From: Giesbergeria sp.
Lineage (GTDB): Bacteria > Pseudomonadota > Gammaproteobacteria > Burkholderiales > Burkholderiaceae_C
DNA length: 7,120 nt
Assembly (NCBI GenBank): GCA_017998735.1
Contig: JAGOCN010000081.1
Coordinates: forward strand, 1-7,120
Direction of reading: 5' to 3'
Shown here: positions 1 to 4,592 of the stretch, in pieces
How the letters are laid out: every line of letters starts with the position of its first letter
Position numbering within the stretch: position 1 is the stretch's first letter
Program-made: the position numbers and the translations under genes
The notes under the pieces: model-generated
The model's input: only the letters and a program-made list of their open reading frames with translations
Told to the model about the DNA's origin: nothing
Database searches by the model: none

Positions 1-114
1 GCGGGCGGCTATCAGCTCGCGTGCCATGTCAAATTCCGGCGCCTGCGCTTCATAGGCAGCCTGGGTTGCGGGGTTTGCCAGCAATTCGCGTTTGATGTCT
101 TTCAGGGTTTTCAT
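1..114 (-). CDS. HigA/XRE-like antitoxin, N-terminal part (runs off left edge)
   Basis: The first 38 codons of a gene that continues beyond the window. The visible protein begins MKTLKDIKRELLANPATQ and is charged and helical. This is how the N-terminus of HigA-type antitoxins usually looks before the helix-turn-helix DNA-binding domain, which would lie outside the window. The start is well supported: its ATG overlaps the TGA of the upstream toxin gene in an ATGA arrangement, and a GGAGG ribosome-binding site (122-126) sits 7 bases ahead. The toxin-first order is typical of higBA-like modules, in which the antitoxin neutralises the toxin and represses the operon. The antitoxin role is inferred mainly from the coupling to the toxin; the HTH domain itself is not seen. 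Confidence 0.75.
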   Translation of the reverse strand, partial: MKTLKDIKRELLANPATQAAYEAQAPEFDMARELIAAR

Positions 115-434
115 GTTGCGGCCTCCAGGCGCTTGCGGGCGGTTTGCAATGCACTGCGGGGCGTGGTCTGGGTTTTCTTCACAAACACATGCAGCACCAG
201 CAGGCGGCGGCCTTGGATGGCGGCATACACGGCGCGGGCGATACCGTCACGGCCTTGCATTCGCATTTCCCACAGCTTGCCCTCCAGCGGGCGTATGTGC
301 GGCAGCCCCACATGCTGCGGGCCAAAGTCCTGCAGCAGTTCGGCAATGTGCAAAAACCGGGCCTGCATGTCGGCAGGAAGCGCCTTCAGTTCAGGTTCTG
401 CCTGCGGGTGCAGCGTCACTGTCCAAGTATTCAT
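111..434 (-). CDS. RelE/HigB-family (Gp49-like) toxin of a type II toxin-antitoxin module
   Basis: A 107-residue protein of the phage-derived Gp49-like/HigB branch of the RelE superfamily. Members of that superfamily are typically ribosome-dependent mRNA endonucleases that stall translation when the antitoxin is lost. The family hallmarks are visible in order: an N-terminal strand and helix with LKALP near residue 17; the block RPLEGKLWEMRM at 48-59; GRDGIARAVY at 61-70; and the basic C-terminal strand LHVFVKKTQ at 81-89, with a trailing helix rich in Arg and Lys. The length is normal for the family and the reading frame is intact. It lies 21 bp downstream of the integrase on the same strand and overlaps the antitoxin start by 4 bp. 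No good Shine-Dalgarno precedes the ATG, so translation may be weak or coupled to upstream reading. The cleavage activity is a family expectation. Confidence 0.88.
   Translation of the reverse strand: MNTWTVTLHPQAEPELKALPADMQARFLHIAELLQDFGPQHVGLPHIRPLEGKLWEMRMQGRDGIARAVYAAIQGRRLLVLHVFVKKTQTTPRSALQTARKRLEAAT
122..126 (-). promoter_or_regulatory. Ribosome-binding site of the antitoxin gene
   Basis: GGAGG on the minus strand, 7 bases before the ATG at 114-112 and inside the last codons of the toxin gene. It fixes the antitoxin start and allows the antitoxin to be translated independently of, and possibly more strongly than, the toxin, whose own start has no comparable site. Confidence 0.7.
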
Positions 435-437
435 ATC

Positions 438-453
438 ATAGCTTTTTTGCTAT
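438..453. repeat. Short inverted repeat in the integrase-toxin gap
   Basis: ATAGC and GCTAT flank six T residues on the plus strand, a perfect 5-bp inverted repeat filling most of the 21-bp gap between the integrase stop and the toxin start. It lacks the GC-rich stem and trailing U tract of a good intrinsic terminator. It could be a small operator for the antitoxin, a weak attenuator, or chance. Confidence 0.4.
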
Positions 454-455
454 TT

Positions 456-1820
456 TCAACCCACCACGCGCAGCGCACCAGGTGCGGCCTGGGTATCGAA
501 CTGCACCCCGGCCTGTTCCAGAATCCATGCCTCGATGCGCTCGTGGTGTACGCGCAGCAGTTCCAGCGGGCGCACGGTGTAATGCTTTTCAGCAGTGGCG
601 CTAGGCTTATGGCCTTGAATCTGCGCCACCACGCCCACAGGCACCTCCAGCCATTCGGTCAAGCTTTTGAACGAGCGGCGCAGGCCGTGCAGGGTCAGCC
701 CTTCCAAGCCAGCAGCTTTGCAGGCGCGTGTGTGCGGGTTGTTGGGTTCGGTCAGGCAGCCGCTGGCGCTGGTGTGGCTGGGGAACACCCATTCATTGCG
801 GCGGGGCAGGGCAGCCAGCAGGTGCAGCATGTAGGGCGTTGCGGGAATCTCGCGTGTGCCTTCCACTTTGTCCCGGATGCTGATTCCCTTCCACTGGGTA
901 TTGACGTCCTCCCAGCGCAGCGCCAACACTTCACCAGGGCGGGCGCCGGTCAGCAGCATGGTTTGCAGGCAGGCCGATATGACGGGGTTTTGAATCTGGC
1001 GCACGGCGGCAAACCAAGCAGCCAACTGCCCACGTTGCAACACGTCCGACTTTGTGCCTGCCTTACCCAATGCTTCGCGTGCCTTCTTGGTCTTGGCAGG
1101 GTTCTTGTCCGGCAGCAGGTTTGCATATTCGGGTTGCTCTGCGCACCAGGTCAGAAACACAGTCAGCAGGCGCCATGCCAGCCGGGCAGACGATGGGCGG
1201 GTTTTGCCTTCATCAGAGGCCCATCTTTCAATGGTGGCTTGGTCAAGGTCTTTCAGCGCCAGCGGCATCAAGGCAGCCAGCGGCCCCGGCTTGGTCAGTT
1301 GCTTGCCACCCCCACGGCGGCCGGACGGCAGCCCTCCAGCCTTGGCCTTGTCGATATGGTCACGGTAGTGCAGTTCACCCCAGAATGGGCGGCGCTGTTC
1401 AATGTAGGCTGCCCACACTTCGCCCATGGTCACAGCGGCCACTTTGTCAGCTTCCACTTGCGCAGTCGCTGCGGCCTTTTCTGCGGCCTTGGTTGCCAGT
1501 TGCTGGCGCTCTATCTCGCGTGGGTCTTGCCCACCGTCCAGCACCACGGCAAGGCGGCGGGCTTCGGTGCGGGCTTGTTCGATGCTCCACAGTTTCACAT
1601 CGCCAATAGTGCGGCGGATGGTTTGCCGGTTCAGCTTTGCCTCATAAACAAAGGACTTGGCCCCGGCAGCAGTCACGCGCACACGCAGGCCAGGTGCTTC
1701 GCTGTCACGCATGAATGCCTGTTGCTTGCCGTTCGGGCAGGTCAGGCGCTCTATCACGCCTGCGGTCAGGTTCACCCGTTCGCTCAGGTCTGGTGCATCG
1801 GTCTTTTTTGGGCGGGCCAT
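456..1820 (-). CDS. Tyrosine recombinase (site-specific integrase)
   Basis: A 454-residue phage/genomic-island-type integrase that inserts and, with an excisionase, removes the element at the adjacent tRNA-His site. Residues about 18-100 resemble the arm-DNA-binding DUF4102 domain of P4-like integrases (VNLTAGVIERLTCPNGKQ onwards). An Ala/Glu-rich helix (about 102-128) links to the core-binding domain (about 130-250), and the catalytic domain follows. The complete catalytic set is visible: Arg294 (GARPGEVLALRW), Lys318 as the likely beta-hairpin lysine, His378 and Arg381 (LHGLRR), His404 (GHK) and the nucleophile Tyr414 (EKHYTV). The enzyme should therefore be active. The start at 1820 (MARPKK) was chosen because the frame also opens at 1907, but the extra 29 residues are translated repeat DNA and look unlike protein. 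The gene reads away from the attachment site. Confidence 0.95.
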   Translation of the reverse strand: MARPKKTDAPDLSERVNLTAGVIERLTCPNGKQQAFMRDSEAPGLRVRVTAAGAKSFVYEAKLNRQTIRRTIGDVKLWSIEQARTEARRLAVVLDGGQDPREIERQQLATKAAEKAAATAQVEADKVAAVTMGEVWAAYIEQRRPFWGELHYRDHIDKAKAGGLPSGRRGGGKQLTKPGPLAALMPLALKDLDQATIERWASDEGKTRPSSARLAWRLLTVFLTWCAEQPEYANLLPDKNPAKTKKAREALGKAGTKSDVLQRGQLAAWFAAVRQIQNPVISACLQTMLLTGARPGEVLALRWEDVNTQWKGISIRDKVEGTREIPATPYMLHLLAALPRRNEWVFPSHTSASGCLTEPNNPHTRACKAAGLEGLTLHGLRRSFKSLTEWLEVPVGVVAQIQGHKPSATAEKHYTVRPLELLRVHHERIEAWILEQAGVQFDTQAAPGALRVVG

Positions 1821-1839
1821 GTTGACTGTTCTCGGTCTG

Positions 1840-1883
1840 TTTTGGCTACACGGGCTGTCCATGTAGCCACCATGTAGCCAAAA
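1840..1883. repeat. Cluster of three TGTAGCCA motifs in the integrase leader
   Basis: On the plus strand TTTTGGCTACA (1840-1850) is the exact inverse of TGTAGCCAAAA (1873-1883). Between them is a tandem duplication of the 11-mer CCATGTAGCCA (1859-1869 and 1870-1880). The motif TGTAGCCA therefore occurs three times in 44 bp: inverted at 1843-1850, direct at 1862-1869 and direct at 1873-1880. It ends 20 bp upstream of the integrase start. The position and arrangement suit arm-type binding sites for the DUF4102-like integrase domain, or an operator for autoregulation. The repeats are directly visible; the binding role is inferred. Confidence 0.7.
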
Positions 1884-1885
1884 AC

Positions 1886-1899
1886 CCCCAATTTTGGGG
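1886..1899. repeat. CCCCAA/TTGGGG inverted repeat
   Basis: A 6-bp perfect inverted repeat with a 2-base centre (CCCCAA-TT-TTGGGG), just beyond the TGTAGCCA cluster. The centre is too small for an RNA hairpin loop unless a pair opens, so a protein-binding palindrome is more plausible than a terminator. No function can be assigned. Confidence 0.35.
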
Positions 1900-1905
1900 A
1901 ATATC

Positions 1906-1988
1906 AATCAACACTGCGGCTGTTCATTCATCCAGTGGGAATAGCACAACCTGTTGATTTGCATTGATTGTATCGCTTAAATCAACAC
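1906..1988. repeat. Cluster of AATCAACA motifs between integrase and attachment site
   Basis: The 9-mer AATCAACAC occurs at 1906-1914 and 1980-1988 in the same orientation. TGTTGATTT at 1952-1960 is the exact inverse of AAATCAACA at 1979-1987, giving 9-bp arms around 18 bases. A related ATTGATTG lies between them (1963-1970). Spaced direct and inverted copies of one short motif next to an att core are what excisionase, IHF or integrase sites usually look like. The binding partner is unknown. Confidence 0.5.
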
Positions 1989-1994
1989 AATGAA
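1967..1994 (-). promoter_or_regulatory. Weak candidate promoter for the integrase
   Basis: On the minus strand a TACAAT -10-like hexamer (1972-1967) is preceded at 16 bp by TTCATT (1994-1989), a poor -35. It points toward the integrase, would give a leader of about 140 bases crossing both repeat clusters, and overlaps the AATCAACA arms. If real, it would be controlled by whatever binds there. The support is only a hexamer match. Confidence 0.2.
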
Positions 1995-2006
1995 ATACAA
2001 AAAAGT

Positions 2007-2056
2007 CAGGATTGTGATTCCTGTTGTCGTGGGTTCGAGCCCCATCAGCCACCCCA
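2007..2056 (+). tRNA. tRNA-His(GTG) 3' fragment, attachment-site copy of the integrated element
   Basis: The sequence folds as the 3' two-thirds of tRNA-His. The anticodon arm CAGGATTGTGATTCCTG (2007-2023) has anticodon GTG at 2014-2016. A 5-base variable region follows, then the T arm with loop TTCGAGC (2029-2045), the acceptor 3' strand CAGCCAC (2046-2052), discriminator C2053 and encoded CCA (2054-2056). C73 is the histidine-specific identity base. The bases to the left (AT-rich, ending TACAAAAAAGT) contain no acceptor 5' strand and no D arm, so this copy cannot form a tRNA. Homology stopping inside the gene next to an integrase is the classic result of integration into a tRNA 3' end. Confidence 0.9.
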
Positions 2057-2064
2057 GTTAAATG

Positions 2065-2101
2065 AAAAGCCCTGCCATCTTTTGGATGGCAGGGCTTTTT
2101 T
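2065..2101 (+). terminator. Rho-independent terminator of tRNA-His
   Basis: A perfect 12-bp stem, AGCCCTGCCATC (2068-2079) with GATGGCAGGGCT (2085-2096), a 5-base loop and a run of T after it; extra A-T pairs extend the stem outward. It begins 8 bases after the CCA end of the tRNA-His fragment, as expected for the chromosomal terminator of the interrupted gene. After integration it has no intact gene immediately before it. Confidence 0.9.
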
Positions 2102-2281
2102 GTTTCAGGGCAGGTAATGTTCAGCTGCGATGCATACCCAAGGTAGTGGCAACACCCCGCAAAAACCGGTCGCAATGGGGGTTGTTCTTGAGGGCAGCAG
2201 ATAAAGAGCGGCGGGAATGGTCAGGCAACGCAGCAAAGCGAGATTTGCTTTGCTTCAACCGGAATTTACCTTGCCCCAACG
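2102..2281. other. Non-coding gap with no recognised gene
   Basis: No convincing coding frame or RNA gene was seen. The only structure noted is a perfect 8-bp inverted repeat, AGCAAAGC (2232-2239) and GCTTTGCT (2247-2254), around a 7-base loop. It lacks a T tract, so it is not a typical terminator. Open frames crossing this stretch also run through the tRNA genes and are spurious. Confidence 0.5.
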
Positions 2282-2317
2282 AAAAAAGAGCCTTCTTTGC
2301 AGAAGGCTCTTTTTTTG
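2282..2317. terminator. Bidirectional terminator after the tRNA-Asn pair
   Basis: AGAGCCTTCT (2287-2296) pairs perfectly with AGAAGGCTCT (2301-2310) around the loop TTGC. Six A residues lie on the left and a T run on the right, so the hairpin has a U tract in both directions. On the minus strand it lies about 20 bases past the CCA end of the downstream tRNA-Asn gene and should end that transcript. Confidence 0.9.
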
Positions 2318-2337
2318 ACTGGAGTTCCAGTGCGTGC

Positions 2338-2413
2338 TGGCTCCTCGACCTGGGCTCGAACCAGGGACCTACGGATTAACAGTCCGGCGCTCTACCAACT
2401 GAGCTATCGAGGA
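2338..2413 (-). tRNA. tRNA-Asn(GTT), second of two tandem copies
   Basis: A complete 76-base tRNA with encoded CCA. Acceptor strands TCCTCGA (2413-2407) and TCGAGGA pair fully, with discriminator G. The D arm contains AGCTCAGTTGGTAGAGC, the anticodon GTT is read from 2380-2378, and the T arm carries GGTTCGAGCC. It delivers asparagine to AAC and AAU codons. All 76 bases are identical to the copy at 2484-2559. The two genes are 70 bases apart and probably share one transcript, ending at the hairpin at 2282-2317. Confidence 0.97.
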
Positions 2414-2483
2414 ATGAGAGGATTGGATTGCATCAACAAGCTGACGCAAAAAACGCCACTTTTGCAGCAGCGTCTTGAATTTT

Positions 2484-2559
2484 TGGCTCCTCGACCTGGG
2501 CTCGAACCAGGGACCTACGGATTAACAGTCCGGCGCTCTACCAACTGAGCTATCGAGGA
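2484..2559 (-). tRNA. tRNA-Asn(GTT), first of two tandem copies
   Basis: The promoter-proximal copy, base-for-base identical to the one at 2338-2413, including the encoded CCA (2486-2484). The anticodon GTT is at 2526-2524. The identity extends only one base past the 5' end, and the 70-base spacer has no counterpart elsewhere in the window. This fits an old tandem duplication kept uniform by gene conversion, or a more recent one with divergent spacers. Confidence 0.97.
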
Positions 2560-2573
2560 ACAACAAGACTTAG

Positions 2574-2602
2574 ATTATATACACAGAAAAATGGAATTTT
2601 CC
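2574..2602 (-). promoter_or_regulatory. Candidate promoter of the tRNA-Asn pair
   Basis: A perfect TATAAT -10 box on the minus strand (2579-2574) ends 14 bases before the first tRNA-Asn, so transcription would start roughly 7 bases ahead of the mature 5' end. At 17-bp spacing the -35 position reads GGAAAA, a poor match, and falls inside the hairpin at 2587-2619. The -10 is strong and well placed; the -35 is doubtful. Confidence 0.5.
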
Positions 2603-2619
2603 GTGGAAGTTCCATTTTT
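2587..2619. terminator. Bidirectional hairpin between the YbaN-like gene and the tRNA-Asn genes
   Basis: AAAAATGGAA (2587-2596) and TTCCATTTTT (2610-2619) are perfect inverted repeats, and the 13-base interior can pair further (TTC with GAA). A/T tracts on both sides give a U tract in either direction. On the minus strand it lies 55 bases after the stop of the DUF454 gene and is probably its terminator. The stem is less GC-rich than the other terminators here, so it is less certain. Confidence 0.65.
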
Positions 2620-2673
2620 ATGCTTTGTGATTCTTTAGCGCTTCGTGCGCAACACAGGAAGTAAAGGGCACTT

Positions 2674-3102
2674 TTACGGTGCAGGTTCAGGGCGCAGCCA
2701 CAGCCATGCCAGCACCAGCGCCATGCAGCCCGTTGCCACGGCTGCAATCCACCAGCGCAAGCTGACTGCCCAGATTACAGCGGCACACAGACCCATCAGC
2801 AGGGTGGCGCTCCATTTGGCACGGCGTGCCACGCATCCGCCCTGTGCCCAGTTGCGCAGCATGGTGCCAAACAGCGGGTGGTACCAGAGCCATGCGTGCA
2901 GGCGCGGCGAACTGCGCGCTGCTGCCCACGCGGCCAGAAGAATGAAAACCGTGGTGGGCAGTCCGGGCACAAAAATGCCCACCACGCCCAGCACCAGACT
3001 GGCCACGGCCAGCACCAACAGCAACCAGCGCGCCGGCGCCGGCAACGGTGGATGCACAGGAGGCGGCGGAATGGGTGCGGAAGGGTCGTCTTGCGGGGGC
3101 AT
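2674..3102 (-). CDS. DUF454 (YbaN-like) small inner-membrane protein
   Basis: A 142-residue protein whose body strongly resembles E. coli YbaN: VLGVVGIFVPGLPTTVFILL (38-57), then AARSSPRLHAWLWYHPLFG (61-79) and a basic patch VARRAK (91-96). Hydrophobic stretches at about 26-48, 50-62, 99-115 and 117-136 suggest three or four membrane segments. The family is conserved in proteobacteria, but its molecular role is not established. The ATG at 3102 gives the family length plus a Pro-rich N-terminal tail of about 22 residues. No clear ribosome-binding site precedes it. An upstream in-frame ATG at 3180, with AAGG four bases before it, would add 26 unconserved residues. The gene diverges from the deformylase gene. 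Confidence 0.88.
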   Translation of the reverse strand: MPPQDDPSAPIPPPPVHPPLPAPARWLLLVLAVASLVLGVVGIFVPGLPTTVFILLAAWAAARSSPRLHAWLWYHPLFGTMLRNWAQGGCVARRAKWSATLLMGLCAAVIWAVSLRWWIAAVATGCMALVLAWLWLRPEPAP

Positions 3103-3352
3103 GGCAGGCAGCGCGCTGCATGGCAGATGCCGTCTGGCGCATGGGTCTGGATTGTGCATGCATCCGGATGGACACAGCATGTGCCTTGGTTCTCCGGCCA
3201 GGTTGTGAAAAACCACTTTCATGTTTTCTGGAAACTGGTTTCGGCAGAACCGGTGCAGTGCAAAAAAGAGTATTTCTCCAAGGCGAGTTATGCTGTTTTT
3301 TCCGTTTATGCCCAGCGCCTTTGCCTTGATTCTTGCACCAGGTTTTTTTGCC
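3103..3352. promoter_or_regulatory. Divergent intergenic region between the YbaN-like and deformylase genes
   Basis: About 250 bases that must hold the 5' signals of both genes. No consensus sigma-70 pair stands out. Two overlapping inverted repeats are visible: GAAAC-TG-GTTTC (3231-3242), and a 7-bp stem (3234-3240 with 3248-3254, one G-T pair). Either could be an operator. The stretch is partly open in the deformylase frame back to 3221 and may be partly translated (see the deformylase start). Confidence 0.4.
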
Positions 3353-3892
3353 ATGACTGTCCACACCATTTTGAAAATGGGCGATGCGCGCTTGCTGCGC
3401 GTGGCCCGGCCCGTGCCGGTGTTTGACACCGCTGGCCTGCACCAGCTGGTGCAGGACCTGCACGACACCATGCAGGCGGCCAATGGAGCAGGGCTGGCAG
3501 CGCCGCAGATTGGTGCCGACTGGCAGGTGGTGGTGTTTGGCTCCAATGATTTGAATCCGCGCTACCCAGGCCGGCCACTGGTGCCGCGCACCGTGCTGGT
3601 CAACCCGGTGGTGGAGCCTTTGGGCGATGCAGAGGATGAAGACTGGGAAGGCTGCCTGTCGGTGCCGGGGCTGCGCGGCAAGGTGCCGCGCTGGACGCGC
3701 ATCCGCTACCGGGGTTTTGACCCCTGGGGCAAGCCTATTGACAGAACGGCAGAAGGCTTCCATGCCCGTGTGGTGCAGCACGAATGCGACCACCTGATTG
3801 GCAAGCTTTACCCGGTGCGGATGCGCGATCTGTCTCAGTTGGGATTTACCGAAGTGCTGTTTCCGGGGCTTGAGGCAGCTGCCGACGGTTGA
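3353..3892 (+). CDS. def: Peptide deformylase
   Basis: A metal-dependent cytoplasmic hydrolase that removes the formyl group from the initiator methionine of nascent proteins. All three family motifs are intact in this 179-residue form: [10 protein letters not shown] (45-54), EGCLS (99-103, metal ligand Cys101) and HECDH (143-147, ligands His143 and His147, catalytic Glu144). It should be active. The start at 3353 ([11 protein letters not shown]) gives the usual length and places the conserved N-terminal ILKMGD segment correctly. However, an in-frame ATG at 3290 has a better Shine-Dalgarno (AAGGCGAG, 3280-3287) and would add 21 mostly hydrophobic residues. This region lacks the fmt partner gene often found beside def, so it may be a second deformylase copy. 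That last point is inference; other copies cannot be seen here. Confidence 0.95.
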   Translation: MTVHTILKMGDARLLRVARPVPVFDTAGLHQLVQDLHDTMQAANGAGLAAPQIGADWQVVVFGSNDLNPRYPGRPLVPRTVLVNPVVEPLGDAEDEDWEGCLSVPGLRGKVPRWTRIRYRGFDPWGKPIDRTAEGFHARVVQHECDHLIGKLYPVRMRDLSQLGFTEVLFPGLEAAADG

Positions 3893-3941
3893 ACGATCGA
3901 GAGCACGGCGCAAGTCGGGCCGCCGGGTGGGGCGTCACCTG

Positions 3942-3960
3942 GCAGGCGCGTCCGGCCTGC
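3942..3960. terminator. Possible hairpin between the convergent deformylase and usp genes
   Basis: GCAGGC (3942-3947) pairs with GCCTGC (3955-3960) around a 7-base loop, in the 77-base gap where the two genes run toward each other. No T tract follows in either direction, so if it terminates transcription it does so weakly or with Rho. Confidence 0.3.
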
Positions 3961-3969
3961 AGCATCACA

Positions 3970-4407
3970 TCAGCGGTGCACCAGAACCGGAATGGTGCTG
4001 TGCGTCAGCACCTTGTTGGTTTCGCTGCCAAGCAAGAAGCCCTGGATGCCGCGGCGCCCGTGCGAGGCCATCAGGATCAGGTCGCAGCCCCGGTCGGTGG
4101 CTGTCTTGATGATGGCTGCATAGGGCGTGTCGCTGGCCACTGCAACGGTGTCGCATTCCACGCCTTCCTGTGCTGCAATGGTCGTGATCACTTCCAGCAC
4201 CTTGGCTGCCCGCTCGCGTGCCTGCCTGCCAAAGGTTTCCTTGCTGTTGTCCACCATGGCCATGGTGTAGGAGACGACTTCAAACTCGGGCATGGCATAA
4301 AAGCCGGTGACCCTGGCGCCCAGCTGGCGCGCAAACTGCACGCCGCGGCGCACGGCGTCCTCGGACAGGGGCGAACCATCGGTGGGCAGCAGCAGGTGTT
4401 TGTACAT
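3970..4407 (-). CDS. Universal stress protein, UspA family
   Basis: A 145-residue single-domain Usp, a soluble nucleotide-binding alpha/beta protein usually induced in starvation or stress and acting as a dimer. It opens with the family N-terminus MYKHLLLPTDGS (Asp10 near the adenine site). It carries the complete ATP-binding signature G-2x-G-9x-(S/T) at Gly117, Gly120 and Thr130, followed by the STIPVLVHR ending. It should therefore be of the ATP-binding class rather than the UspA class that lacks the motif. The start is secured by GGAGGA (4415-4420) 7 bases upstream. A CATAAT box at 4459-4454 could be a -10, but no matching -35 was found. The gene follows glnD on the same strand after 185 bases, far enough for its own promoter. 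The specific stress is unknown. Confidence 0.94.
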   Translation of the reverse strand: MYKHLLLPTDGSPLSEDAVRRGVQFARQLGARVTGFYAMPEFEVVSYTMAMVDNSKETFGRQARERAAKVLEVITTIAAQEGVECDTVAVASDTPYAAIIKTATDRGCDLILMASHGRRGIQGFLLGSETNKVLTHSTIPVLVHR

Positions 4408-4414
4408 GGGGGGT

Positions 4415-4420
4415 TCCTCC
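4415..4420 (-). promoter_or_regulatory. Ribosome-binding site of the universal stress protein gene
   Basis: GGAGGA on the minus strand, 7 bases before the ATG at 4407. It is the strongest Shine-Dalgarno in the window. It rejects the longer frame that opens at 4539, whose extra 44 residues do not belong to the family. Confidence 0.85.
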
Positions 4421-4592
4421 AGAAATGCGGTTGAAAGCCGGTACGGCTCTGCCATTATGTGCAGCGTCTGGCTGCAAGGCAGAGCAACACAGGCAATGCG
4501 GCATGCACTGCCCACATGCGTTTTTGCGAATGCCTGCACCGTCGATCAGTGCAGTTGCCAGAAAGTCCAAAAAAAACCCGTTGAAAATCCGT

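Larger units (their letters stand above)
1..2056. mobile_element. End of an integrative element inserted at tRNA-His
   Basis: The element end consists of the truncated tRNA-His att copy (core within about 2007-2056), a repeat-rich att arm region, the integrase and a toxin-antitoxin pair. DNA to the right of 2056 begins with a strong terminator in the correct place for the original tRNA-His gene, so the right side is the old chromosome and the element extends left. The left boundary is outside the window. It could be a prophage, genomic island or integrative conjugative element; no capsid, conjugation or other diagnostic gene is visible here. Confidence 0.85.

Noticed and set aside
144..1877. 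Long open frame on the plus strand opposite the integrase (577 residues)
   Set aside because: It is antisense to a gene with complete catalytic motifs. The translation is rich in His, Gln, Cys and Gly with no recognisable domain, as expected from the opposite strand of GC-rich coding DNA.
1859..1880. Tandem 11-mers as a possible CRISPR-like array
   Set aside because: There are only two head-to-tail copies with no spacers, and the unit is far shorter than a CRISPR repeat.
1821..1907. Upstream extension of the integrase to position 1907
   Set aside because: The extra 29 residues are encoded by the repeat cluster and do not resemble integrase N-termini. The conserved protein begins at MARPKK, so this stretch is better read as leader DNA.
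1924..2548. Short open frames with GARTHDNRNHN, ARTRDLRIN and PRPGLEPGTYG-like peptides
   Set aside because: These are conceptual translations of the tRNA-His fragment and the tRNA-Asn genes. Such peptides are a familiar source of false protein annotations.
2687..3913. Open frame of 408 residues on the minus strand covering the deformylase and the YbaN-like gene
   Set aside because: It runs antisense through all deformylase motifs and out of frame through the YbaN-like gene. No family features were seen; it is a shadow frame.
4569..4592. T run on the minus strand after glnD as an intrinsic terminator
   Set aside because: Eight T residues are present, but only about 4 bp of stem can be drawn ahead of them, too little to call a terminator.
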